Assembly (NCBI RefSeq): GCF_000091045.1
Contig: NC_006682.1
Span: 124,001-188,000, forward strand
DNA length: 64,000 bases
Direction: 5' to 3'
Source: Cryptococcus deneoformans JEC21
Lineage: Eukaryota; Basidiomycota; Tremellomycetes; Tremellales; Cryptococcaceae
Each line of letters starts with the position of its first letter. The stretch's first letter is position 1. The notes below the pieces were generated by a model, which saw nothing but the letters and a program-made list of their open reading frames with translations, ran no database searches and had not been told where the DNA came from. Positions 41,249-50,700 of the stretch are shown piece by piece. A program made the translations under genes and the position numbers.

Positions 41249-44200
41249 TTACTCCAACAACAACTCATCTGGGCCATCATACACCTCCCACGCGGCCTTG
41301 AAACCGTCCCATAACTCGACTTCAACTCGGGGTAGCCACTTGCCAAGGGCTGGCTCACCAACTAACTGGACTCGGACCTCCTCAGTGTTCTTCCTGGTGC
41401 GGATGTCAAGGACCTCGAGGACCTGGGGGCGAGGTGGAGCTGGGACTTGGGGTTGGAGGGGAAGTGACGAGGAATGATAACGTTCAGAGACCACGTAAGG
41501 CTTGAGGAGGGAGACATGGCGTCGAGCGGTGTCATTGGCGCGAGCAGGGACATCGAGTTCATAAAGGGATTGATTGGGAAAAGCTTTGACAATAGTGTAA
41601 GGACCATCATAATGTGGGATGAACTTAGCAGAATTTTTGAAGCCTGATGAGGACTTGTATTCATGCCTGACATGACGGGTGTTCACCAGCACTTGGTCAC
41701 CGACCTTGTAAATGGGATCAGGCCGGCGATGTTTGTTGGCTTGAACTGCTTGTCGATGTTTGGCCATGAGGAGATTGTCTCGTGCTTCCCCTTCGTCGAG
41801 CCGCATACGCCGAGCTGCTGCTTCCCATTCGTCTTCCGAAGGTACCATGAACTGCAAGGCTTCGGCAATTTTCGCTGGAGTGTCAGCCACCAAGGGAGGA
41901 ACATGAGAGAGACGCTTGCCAAAAACCAGCTCGGCAGGAGTGTGCTTGGTTGATGCGCGGACATGGTTGTTGAGAGCGAAAGCAATGCGCTGCAAATGGT
42001 CAGCCCATGTACGCCCACGGATGTCAGTGAGGGTTCGGAGCGACTCGATTACTGATTTGTTGGACCGTTCAGAGATACCATCAGTCTGGGGGTGATATGA
42101 TGTTGAAAGCATAGACTTGGTGTCGATATGCTTGGTGACATGACGCCAAACCCCAGACTGGAAGATGCTACCGCGGTCAGAGACGATGGAGCGAGGGCAG
42201 CCGAATTTGGAAAGCCAGTGGTCGTAAAAAAGTCGGGCAACCTCTCGCGCATTTGCTGTGATGGTGGTAGGAATGAGGACCACATAACCCGTGAGGCGGT
42301 CAGTGATGACAATGAGTTGGTCAAAACCTTGCGACGTGGGGAGAGGGCCCACGAAGTCAATGCCAATGTCGAGAAACTTCGCCTGTGGAACTGGTAGAGA
42401 GTGAAGGCGGCCTGCGGGCTTGACAGTAGTGCTCTTGGAAGTCTGACAGGGTGCACACGAGCTTACATAGTCCACAACATCCTGCCTCATGCCCTCCCAG
42501 TAATAGCTGCGGCGCACCATCTCCAATGTCTTCGCTACGCCGAAATGGCCCACATCATCATGACACTGGCGGATGAAACCTTCTCGGAGCTCACTGGTAT
42601 CGGGCACACATAGCCTGCCTTCCCATCGCAACACCTGATGTACTCCTTGACCATTCTCAACATTCTCCAACGTTACTCCAGGTGCCCTATCCTCCTCTTG
42701 CAACCATGCTCCCATGACCTGATCTTGAGCGTAGCCTTGCGCGACCTTGGTGATGGTGGATGTGTCTTGGCCGAGGAGACCGAGGACTGCTACACTGACT
42801 TCAGCTGTCTCCATACCATCCTGCTCATCGTCGACGCCGCCAAGCCGAGAGAGGGCATCTGCGATGAAGTTATTGACACCTGAGATGTGGTCAATACGCA
42901 AGTCGAACCGGGATAGGACACCCAGCCAGCGCTTTTGGCGTTCGGATAGGTCGCGCTGTTGGAGGAACCATTTGAGAGTGAAGTGGTCGGTCTGAACTTG
43001 AATGGGGACATCCAGAAGGAGAGGCCGCCAGAGTTTGAGGGCACGGACGATGGCCAAGAGTTCTTTCTCATGTGTTGGATAGTTGCGTTCGGCGGCTGAT
43101 AAACTGCGAGAGTCGTAAGCAACTGGAAATGCATGATCGGGGTCAGGGCCTTGACCAAGCCAGGCGCCAGTGCCGTGATTGCTTGCATCAGTGAAAAGGT
43201 AGATGGGGCACTCGCCGGATAACGCAGCTGCATAGTCCAATGGCCGGAGGCCAGAAATCTCCGCCACTTTCGCCTTCAGAATCTCAAACGCGGCGGTCGC
43301 TTCACTAGACCATGCCCAGACCCATGACAGGACATCCTTGGGGGACTGGCCCTTCCGGAGTGCACGCTGTTGCTTCTCCCAGGCTTTCTCGGCAGCTGGA
43401 GTCGGCGGGAGGAGGGCAGTGAGGGTTCGTGTGTGGGTAGCTAGGCTCGGTATGAATTTTCTGAGGTATTGAAGGAGGCCTAGAAAGGATCGCAGCTCTT
43501 TGACGGACTGAGGGAGCGGCCAGGAGGCGATGGTGCGGAGTTTGGCGGGGTCTGGGCCGATGTGGTTGGTGGATATCACGTGACCAAGAAATTTTACTTT
43601 GTGGCGAAAAAATTCAGACTTGGTGGGAGAGCACACAAGCCCCGATTTTCGTAAGGCAGCCAGCACTGCTCGCAACCGTTTGTCAAGATCCTCGGCATCA
43701 GCAGCCCAGACAATGATATCATCAACATAAGCCTCACAAGAATCCCCCAGCAACCCACGGAGGGCCTCATTTAGTCGGCGTTGTTGAGTAGCAGGTGAGT
43801 TGCAAGCACCTTGTGGCATAACTACCCATTCAAATAGGCCGAGTTCGGTAGTAATGGCTGTTTTTTCGATGTCTGGTTCATGCATAAGTGTTTGGAAGAA
43901 GGCATCAGACAGGTCAATTTTGGCAAAGATTTTACCACAAGCAGCTCGATGGAGGATGTCGTCGACATTGGGAACTGGTGTGGAGTCTGGAGTAGTGACT
44001 TTGTTAAGGCCCCGATAATCACAGATAAACCGAAATTTTCCATTCTCCTTCTTAACCAAGAACGCCGGTGCTGCCCACGGCGAACTGGAGGGTCGCAATC
44101 GGCCAGCCTCCCGATGTTTCTGGATCTCTTCAATTAACTGCTGTCGCCACATGTGAGGGGATCGATAACTCGCGGATTTGAAGGGTATCGCACCGGGGGT

Positions 44201-44953
44201 GAGGTTGATATGGTGGCGGACCTTTGAGTTGGCATCACAGATCGGTGGGTAATTTGCAACTTCACCAATATTGTCTGGGAAAATGTCGTGATACTCATGC
44301 AGGATTGCTAGGCGGAAGTCATCATACCCATCAGCGATCGTCACTGAGGCAACCACGGGGCCAAGGAGGTCAGGAGCGAGATTGCCTAGCCGAGAAGCAC
44401 CGCTGAGGAGCCCATGAGAGCGGATGAAATCCAGGCCTAGGATGACTTTATAGCAGGCATGTAGGGGCATGACATAACCATGTAGTGCGAAGACTTGATT
44501 CTGGATGCATACCTCTACTCCTACATGATGTTGTAAAGCTGGACCCCGTGCTCCTCCTGCTAACGATACCACCCGCCGTTGCTCTGAGGGATAAGTTTGG
44601 AGTTGGTGGGTGGTGATGAGGGACAGATCAACTAGAGTGACTGTTGCTCCTGTGTCGAAGAGGGCGAGGAAGGGTGACCCATTAGTGCCTATGCGACATT
44701 CGAGAAGGATGGGTGGGACTGACAGCTCCGGCGCAAGGTGTGTGGCTAATACCTCGGCAAACATCTCCCCCTCCTCCTGCTCAAATTCCGCTTCCTCATG
44801 GTCGAAGGTGCTTACAGCAGCGATTGCCGTGGGTTCCTTGCGCTTTGGGCAGTCGGGAGACTTGTGACCGGGTTGGCGGCAGAGGAAGCATCGCTGTTCA
44901 CTGGCAAGGTGAGCTCGAGCGCGGCGACCAGCACCACCCTTGGGGAGCGGAAG
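41249..44953 (-). CDS. gamma Pol (same frame as gag, after TGA)
   Basis: The frame directly after the gag TGA is open to 41249. Its first ATG is at 44764, but the zinc knuckle CFLCRQPGHKSPDC (about codon 320 counted from the gag start) lies before it, so translation is expected to arrive from gag. Protease LFDTGATVTLVD (about 397), RT KIDLSDAFFQTL and YVDDIIVWA (about 706), RNase H LFTDASNHGTG (about 887), integrase HHCC (CHDDVGHFG ... CAPCQ) and DDE (IDFVGPLP, VSDRGSIF, DGISERSNK), then a chromodomain-like tail. All catalytic motifs are intact. Confidence 0.9.
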   Translation of the reverse strand, partial: LPLPKGGAGRRARAHLASEQRCFLCRQPGHKSPDCPKRKEPTAIAAVSTFDHEEAEFEQEEGEMFAEVLATHLAPELSVPPILLECRIGTNGSPFLALFDTGATVTLVDLSLITTHQLQTYPSEQRRVVSLAGGARGPALQHHVGVEVCIQNQVFALHGYVMPLHACYKVILGLDFIRSHGLLSGASRLGNLAPDLLGPVVASVTIADGYDDFRLAILHEYHDIFPDNIGEVANYPPICDANSKVRHHINLTPGAIPFKSASYRSPHMWRQQLIEEIQKHREAGRLRPSSSPWAAPAFLVKKENGKFRFICDYRGLNKVTTPDSTPVPNVDDILHRAACGKIFAKIDLSDAFFQTLMHEPDIEKTAITTELGLFEWVVMPQGACNSPATQQRRLNEALRGLLGDSCEAYVDDIIVWAADAEDLDKRLRAVLAALRKSGLVCSPTKSEFFRHKVKFLGHVISTNHIGPDPAKLRTIASWPLPQSVKELRSFLGLLQYLRKFIPSLATHTRTLTALLPPTPAAEKAWEKQQRALRKGQSPKDVLSWVWAWSSEATAAFEILKAKVAEISGLRPLDYAAALSGECPIYLFTDASNHGTGAWLGQGPDPDHAFPVAYDSRSLSAAERNYPTHEKELLAIVRALKLWRPLLLDVPIQVQTDHFTLKWFLQQRDLSERQKRWLGVLSRFDLRIDHISGVNNFIADALSRLGGVDDEQDGMETAEVSVAVLGLLGQDTSTITKVAQGYAQDQVMGAWLQEEDRAPGVTLENVENGQGVHQVLRWEGRLCVPDTSELREGFIRQCHDDVGHFGVAKTLEMVRRSYYWEGMRQDVVDYVSSCAPCQTSKSTTVKPAGRLHSLPVPQAKFLDIGIDFVGPLPTSQGFDQLIVITDRLTGYVVLIPTTITANAREVARLFYDHWLSKFGCPRSIVSDRGSIFQSGVWRHVTKHIDTKSMLSTSYHPQTDGISERSNKSVIESLRTLTDIRGRTWADHLQRIAFALNNHVRASTKHTPAELVFGKRLSHVPPLVADTPAKIAEALQFMVPSEDEWEAAARRMRLDEGEARDNLLMAKHRQAVQANKHRRPDPIYKVGDQVLVNTRHVRHEYKSSSGFKNSAKFIPHYDGPYTIVKAFPNQSLYELDVPARANDTARRHVSLLKPYVVSERYHSSSLPLQPQVPAPPRPQVLEVLDIRTRKNTEEVRVQLVGEPALGKWLPRVEVELWDGFKAAWEVYDGPDELLLE

Positions 44954-45850
44954 TCATGGGTTGAGCCATTGAGCAATGTCGATGGGCGAAGACGCTTCGG
45001 GCGAGACAGCAGCGATCGGCGTGCGGGTGGGCGTGATGGGGGCGAAAGCGGACTGGTAGCGAAGGAGTCTGGTGGCACAGATTTCCATATGCTTGAGAAG
45101 TTTAGCTAAACTGGCCTGACGAAGCTGATTCTCACCACCAAAGTCCCGTTCAAGCTCCGCCAAAAGACCAGGTGTCATGTGGTTTCGCAGCCAGTGTGTA
45201 GCAACGTCTTCGGACATGGGGCTGTCGGAATCCTTCAGGAGGGCGAACCACTGTTTGAAATCCATGATGGCCAATGGGATTTTGTCAAGTCGGAGGAGCT
45301 GGGGTTGAAGAGAATAGATTTTCTGTTCGGTCTCGGATACCCAGCCGAGCGGAAGCATTGCAGACTTGAAAGCTTTTGCCCAGTCATCAAAGGTGCGACA
45401 TTGGAGGCCATCACCTTCGAGAAATTGAAGATGGCGGATACCAGTAAGAGACTGGGCGGCGTGGGCGAGCTTGCGGGCCTCAAAAGCGGTGGGTTCATAG
45501 CGGTAACCAGCGGCCATGAGGGTAAAGATGCTGCGAAGCTTCGAGATGTGTTGGTGAATAGCCGCTGCGTCGGCATGTTCAGAGAGGACTGGAAAGGAAT
45601 ATTTGGGTTGGGGGAGAGAATCATACATAATAGGAGGATGAGGGGACTCTGATTTGGCAGGTAAGCTGGAAGTGGCAGGATTGTGCGGAGGGAGGTCGCG
45701 CTTCTCGGCCTCGCGTTTGAGAAGACCTCGCATTTGTGCTTGTAGCTCCGCCATTTCGCGCTTGTGCTCCTCTCTCTCCCGCTTTCTCTCGTCCTCTATC
45801 TGTTTGATCTTCCTCTGTAGGGATTCCTTGTCTGTAGGGGGTGTTGTCAT
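44954..45850 (-). CDS. gamma Gag, ends at in-frame TGA
   Basis: 298 codons. The N-terminus (about residues 8-55) is a charged coiled coil, unlike alpha, B and delta. The body includes FDDWAKAFKSAMLPLGW, a pattern shared with the Gag proteins of the other families here. It ends CCA TGA CTT before the zinc knuckle, which lies in the same frame downstream. Stopping here gives Gag without a knuckle; readthrough gives Gag-Pol. Either a recoding site or a nonsense mutation. Confidence 0.85.
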   Translation of the reverse strand: MTTPPTDKESLQRKIKQIEDERKREREEHKREMAELQAQMRGLLKREAEKRDLPPHNPATSSLPAKSESPHPPIMYDSLPQPKYSFPVLSEHADAAAIHQHISKLRSIFTLMAAGYRYEPTAFEARKLAHAAQSLTGIRHLQFLEGDGLQCRTFDDWAKAFKSAMLPLGWVSETEQKIYSLQPQLLRLDKIPLAIMDFKQWFALLKDSDSPMSEDVATHWLRNHMTPGLLAELERDFGGENQLRQASLAKLLKHMEICATRLLRYQSAFAPITPTRTPIAAVSPEASSPIDIAQWLNP

Positions 45851-45975
45851 TTCGGGGAATGGTGTATCTTGCCGAAGTCGTGGTTTGGATTGATCTTCAA
45901 TAGGTGTAATGGTGTCAAAAAAAATTTTCTGGTGGCTCAGCAGAGCTCATGCAGTTGAGATTCGCTTAAAAAAAG

Positions 45976-46564
45976 TGTAACAACCCAGGGGGGATGTTCA
46001 CTGAAAGAGTTCGGCTTGATTTGATTGAAAGAGAGACGGCTGGAACACGACTGTTGTCTAGTCGGTGGCAAGGAAAGAGGTAGTTGGATTGTCCGGGCGC
46101 AGAAGCGGTCTATGAGTTTGCATATGTTTGTTGATCACTGGGCAGAGTGTCAACGAAGCTATAATTAAAGCACTCAAAAGAACTACAGCAGGTCGCGGAC
46201 AACCAAAGGAAAAGGGCTCTCTTTCTAAAGATAAAGAAGAAGTTACAAGCATACCTGGGCAGAGTGTCAACGAAGCTATAATTACTAAAGTCCGCCCAGT
46301 TAGCATAAAACCACAATCCAAGTAGGAAGTGGGACTCACAAGCACTCAAAAGAACTACAGCAGGTCGCGGACAACCAAAGGAAAAGGGCTCTCTTTCTAA
46401 AGATAAAGAAGAGAGGCTTTTCCTTGCTGCAAATTCCTTTGAGGCCTGTGAGGAGCGCGCAAAATAAACGGAATCAAAATAAGAGAAAAGCGGCAGCAAA
46501 TCTATGTATGAAGTGAAACAGACCTTGGGATCATAATGACCGTGTTTGGCATGCATGCCTTACA
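45976..46564 (-). repeat. gamma 5' LTR
   Basis: 589 bp, identical by eye to 40504-41092. On the minus strand it is followed by CTTTTTTTAAGCG. Confidence 0.9.
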
Positions 46565-46569
46565 ATGAT

Positions 46570-47225
46570 GAGAGGTACTGACCCAGCGAGCGCAGACGAG
46601 GCATCCTGTACTAGAGTGTCTGTGACAGGGTCGACAGCGAAAATGCCGTGGTGGTCGGACTCGTCGTCGTCGGCAAGGGAGACGAGGTTAGCGACCGGCA
46701 CGGACGCGGAGGCGTTGGGCGGGGTGGAGGGGGGGCGGGTTGGGCAGATAAGGCGGTGATGGCCGACAACGCGGCATGAGAAACACGCGTTGATGCTTTG
46801 AAGATAGGCGCGGGCGGATCAGCCGGCGTCACCGAGGGGGAGCCGTTTGGCGGGGTCGAGCCAGTCGAGCTGTTGCGTAGTGTGGCCCTTCGTGGTGGTG
46901 GAGGGGGCGGGGGCGAGTTTGGCAATGAGTGGAGGCGCGGGGACGGGAGCGATGACGTTGGCGACGGTTGGTGGGTGGCGGGGGCGTGTCGGCACCTGAA
47001 GGAAACGCGCCTCAAGCATGGCGTCATCGATGACGTCCATCATGATCTCATACAGGTCGGCCGACGTTGCGGAGAGCACTGTTTTGCCACGTGCGCGGAG
47101 AGCAGCTTTGGTGTGGTGAGTAACCAAGGCATCGACACCGTCCAATAGCCGGCGGTTGACGTCCACGTCGCTGAGGGGGTCCTCGAAGTCATGAAGAATG
47201 CCTTGGTAACTGATAACAAGGTGAA
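46570..47225 (-). pseudogene. B copy 3 gag, C-terminal half
   Basis: Matches B copy 2 gag around the zinc knuckle (CFSCRVVGHHRLIC) back to HLVISYQGILHDF. The frame is broken by a stop near 46818 where copy 2 has Arg (CGA). Bounded by the gamma element and the beta solo LTR. Confidence 0.75.
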
Positions 47226-48168
47226 TGTAAGAGGCTAGCCTCCGACCCAGTGACCCACGGTCACCACTTTTCCCAGCTTCTAATTTCGAGCCGCATTTCA
47301 ATTTGCTTCCGCTTCTTCCACCAAGTTGCGCGCGTCAAATTGCATCCGCGCTCCCTTTCCCAGGTCACGTGCTTTATTTTTCCCCTGTTTCTCCGAGCCG
47401 CGTCTCAATTTACTTCCGCTCCTTTCCTCCAAGTCGCGCGCGTCAAATTGCATCCGCACTCTCCCTCCCAGGTCACGTGCATCATTTTACTTCCGCTTTT
47501 TCTCTTCTTGCTTTCTCTTCCATTTCTCGTCCTAAGTCCGAGTTTCTTGTCCGATTTTTCATGCCACAAGCCCCGGTGTTTACCGGGCTTTGGTCGCGAC
47601 TGGTTTCGAGAGCGAAGGCAAAGTGCATGGAAAGGTTGACACACAAATTCCTTTATTCTTTTATCCTTGTTGTGTTCAACCTTTCCTTCTTCCGACTTTA
47701 CAGTCACAAGTACCTTGCCTTCTCCTCTGTAAGCAGAGCTCTCTACTAATCACCTTCTCCCCTCAGACCCCCTGGCTAATCCTGATCAGTGTTCCTATCA
47801 ATTCTTCATCTTGTCTCCTTTACTAGTCGCTGATAGGACATAATCAGGTAAGCTTCGGGCTCTTTGGGTTACACACAAATTCCTTTATTCTTTTATCCTT
47901 GTTGTGTTCAACCTTTCCTTCTTCCGACTTTACAGTCACAAGTACCTTGCCTTCTCCTCTTGTTCCTATCAATTCTTCATCTTGTCTCCTTTACTAGTCG
48001 CTGATAGGACATAATCAGCATATGCATTTGGGATCTTGTTTGCTTCTCTCCAGTCCGAAGTTAAGCCTCGAGCCCTGCCAGCCCTAAGAGCCCACCAGTT
48101 CTCTCCAAGCCTTGTCCCTCCGAGCTAGCCCCAACAGTACAGTGAAGGTCTATTGTCCGGACCTTACA
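47226..48168 (+). repeat. beta solo LTR, long form, TSD GTGAA
   Basis: 943 bp, TGTAAGAGGC...GGACCTTACA, flanked by GTGAA at 47221-47225 and 48169-48173. Same duplicated long form as 19364-20306, opposite orientation. Confidence 0.95.
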
Positions 48169-48592
48169 GTGAAAGAATGCATCGAACGCGGCGGGTGTGG
48201 TGTCCAAGCAGCGGAGCTGCATGAATCGGTGGCGGAGTTTGGACTCCCAGCCGAGGGCGAGAATGTGAGACTTAAGGGAGACTTGCCATGCATCCCAAGT
48301 CTCGGCGTGTTTGCCATGGAGCTCGAGCCATGTGGTAAAACGGCCGCCCGATTGGGAGATCGAGGTGTTTGCCACAGAAATCTTCCACGCGTGCTCAGCC
48401 GGGCCGGGGCTCCAGTGTAGGAGGGCGTCACGGAAATAGGTCTCCAAAGCGAGGAGGTGTCGCTGGAGTGCGAACGGGTCGGCAGGGGAGTGAGTCCCAA
48501 GTCGCGGCGGAGAGATCTTATCCGGGCGGGACCCACGTGTAGAGGGGGGGACGTGACGGTCGTGGCCGGTGGTGGCTTGATCGGCTAGCGCT
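48169..48592 (-). pseudogene. B copy 3 gag, N-terminal part
   Basis: METYFRDALLHWSPGPAEHAWK and HGKHAETWDAWQVSLKSHIL match B copy 2 gag. Cut on the 5' side by a truncated alpha LTR near 48593 and on the 3' side by the beta solo LTR. Confidence 0.75.
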
Positions 48593-48843
48593 GTCCATCA
48601 AAAAAAAGGGGGCAGAGATCCGGCGAAGTCCGCTGCCGCGTTTCGGAAGCAATTGCCGGTCCTATGCATGGGAATAAAATATCATGCATAGGGCAGGGGC
48701 CGGACAGAGCTCGATGCCGCGTTCCAGCGTAGTCCGAAAGACGCGTTTCGGCATCAAATCTCACTTACCAACATCGACCAATGCATAGGAATAAATCCTA
48801 CCATATGGTGAGAACAAGTGGTGGTAAGGGCTCTGCACTTACA
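48593..48843 (-). repeat. Truncated alpha LTR
   Basis: A reverse alpha LTR that keeps about 250 bp from the TGTAAGTGC end. It stops at tgtccatcaaaaaaaaggg. Its outer end faces the B fragment at 48844. Confidence 0.8.
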
Positions 48844-49157
48844 CCCTTCGGCAAGAAATCGAGAAACACCGTACCGCAGGCCGCCTCCGTCCATCCAGTT
48901 CCCCTTGGGCCGCCCCTGCTTTCCTCATTAAGAAAGAAAATGGCAAATTCCGGTTCCTCTGCGATTTTTGCGGCCTCAATAGTGTTACGGTTAAAGATCG
49001 AACCCCGGTTCCCAACATTGACGACATTCTCCAACGCGCCGCCCGTGGCAAGGTTTTCGCCAAACTCGACCTTACCGATGCATTTTTTCAGATGCTCATG
49101 CACGAGCCTGATATCGAGAAAACGGCAATCAGCACTCCCTGGGGTTTATACGAATGG
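48844..49157 (+). pseudogene. B RT fragment between opposed alpha LTRs (second case)
   Basis: 314 bp in plus orientation: EIEKHRTAGRLRPSSSPWA through KLDLTDAFFQMLMHEPDIEK to GLYEW. Equivalent to about 32207-32524 of B copy 2. It ends exactly at alpha LTR termini on both sides, as the 14094-14626 fragment does. Confidence 0.85.
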
Positions 49158-49681
49158 TGTAAGTGCAGAGCCCTTACCACTACTTGTTCTCACCATATGG
49201 TAGGATTTATTCCTATGCATTGGTCGATGTTGGTAAGTGAGATTTGATGCCGAAACGCGTCTTTCGGACTACGCCGGAACGCGGCATCGAGCTCTGTCCG
49301 GCCCCTGCCCTATGCATGATATTTTATTCCCATGCATAGGACCGGCAATTGCTTCCGAAACGCGGCAGCGGACTTCGCCGGATCTCTGCCCCCTTTTTTT
49401 CGATGGACTTCTGTTTGTTTCCTCACACATTCATATATATATATATATTGGTACATAGTTATAGTTCTCCTTTTACTTAGCAAACTTAATGCATACTCCA
49501 GTGCTAGTTTGCATCCATTAGACCACTATAACTATAACCAAACCTCGAACGCATCCGAATGCCCTCGAACGCCCTCAAACGCCCTCAAACACCTCCTCGA
49601 ATGCAAACATCGAACCTCATTCCCTCTCGAACGCTCAATGAACGCCAATCGAACGCAGTGAGGCACACCCCAGTGCCTACA
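49158..49681 (+). repeat. alpha LTR, diverged copy
   Basis: 524 bp, TGTAAGTGCAGAGCCC...CCAGTGCCTACA. More substitutions than the copies at 14.6 and 36.6 kb. The flanks aatgg and aataa do not match. Confidence 0.85.
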
Positions 49682-50231
49682 AATAATGCCATATGGGTCA
49701 TCGAGACACCAACTGTTACTCATCCGGCTAGGTTGAAACGTAGATGCAGGCATGAAGGAAGATCAAAGATAAATAGGCAGACGAGATTTTTTGGCGGATA
49801 GAGAAACTTCGGTGATCTTGCACCAAATCCCAATCCTTTTATATCTCGAAAATCCTCCTCCCCGTCTCCCCCTTAACAGCCAATCTTCCAGAGGACCCAC
49901 AGCGCATATCCCCAACCCAAAAAAGGGATCTTATCTTCACATATGACCGATACCACATGTTCTTGGTGATAACACATGTTCTTTGCGATCACAGACACCC
50001 CACTACTTGGAACTCAATCCTCTGTTCCGTTTTTTGCCAACTGTTCATAGATTTCTTACTCCCCAATCAATCTTATTTTTCATTCTAGATAGATCAAAGC
50101 ATAGCCACATTTTTCACGACCAGTTCATAGAAATATATTCCATAGCTCCAGCAAATTTTAGTTACAAAGTACACAACAGAACAAGCCACAGACGGCACGA
50201 CGGAGCGACCGTCTTCGAAGGGGGGGGCGAC
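49682..50231. other. Unique spacer, no gene seen
   Basis: AT-rich DNA of no recognised content, ending in a G7 run before LTR zeta copy 2. A plus-strand open stretch at 49983-50273 has no recognisable motif. Confidence 0.4.
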
Positions 50232-50700
50232 TGTCATGAGCCTGCACAAAGAAGAAGAGATAAGATATCATAGGAGGGAGTTACGTAATAGGAAGGCAAG
50301 ATCTGATTCAGATAAGAAGGTCCAGTGGGACCTCCAGTTGGATCTCCAGCTGGACCTCGAAGGATATAAATAGATTTCTGTAGAAGTATATAAAGGGGAG
50401 CTTTGTCCTCGATCTTCATCTTCTTCCCCTCGAAGATCAATATTTCATAAGTTACTTTGCGAAAGGTCCTCGAGCTCCCATTGCTCACTCTCATCTTACC
50501 TTGCACCACCTTCGACATAAACTTACTCCACTAGTATATAAGCTTGCCTGATCTTCCCAAGCGAATATACCTCCACCCTATACCATACGCCAACAGACAA
50601 GTGTCAAGAGGTATATCATACATATATCTCATTGCTTAGTTAAACTACGGCTTTCTATCTCATCTCCAAGGCCGGACCTTGTTGGGGACGAGTCGTAACA
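50232..50700 (+). repeat. LTR zeta, copy 2
   Basis: 469 bp, TGTCATGAGCC...GTCGTAACA, about 95% like 531-979, plus a short duplicated ctccag(c/t)tgga(c/t)ct segment. It has the same TATATAAAG box. No target duplication (gcgac and ggaca). Confidence 0.8.

Larger units (their letters stand above)
40504..46564 (-). mobile_element. gamma Ty3/gypsy element, complete, TSD ATGAT
   Basis: 6061 bp with two 589-bp LTRs (40504-41092, 45976-46564) that look identical, flanked by ATGAT at 40499-40503 and 46565-46569. The polypurine tract CAGGAAGGGGAGGG abuts the 3' LTR at 41093. Gag and Pol share one frame, interrupted only by a single TGA. It is inserted into gag of B copy 3. Confidence 0.95.
37083..48592 (-). 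mobile_element. B element copy 3, fragmented by gamma and beta insertions
   Basis: In minus order: gag 48592-48169; beta solo LTR; gag 47225-46570; gamma element; protease-RT 40503-39176; gamma solo LTR; RNase H-integrase 38586-37083. Removing the three insertions and one copy of each target duplication restores collinearity with B copy 2 from gag to integrase (SLTP... end lost). Neither LTR of this copy is present. The gag part has a CGA-to-TGA nonsense change near 46818 relative to copy 2. Confidence 0.85.

Noticed and set aside
47303..47749. Open frames of 100-160 codons inside beta and gamma LTRs (for example 47303-47749, 38721-39167)
   Set aside because: They repeat wherever the LTR occurs, overlap in several frames on both strands, have no domain, and are explained by stop-poor LTR sequence.
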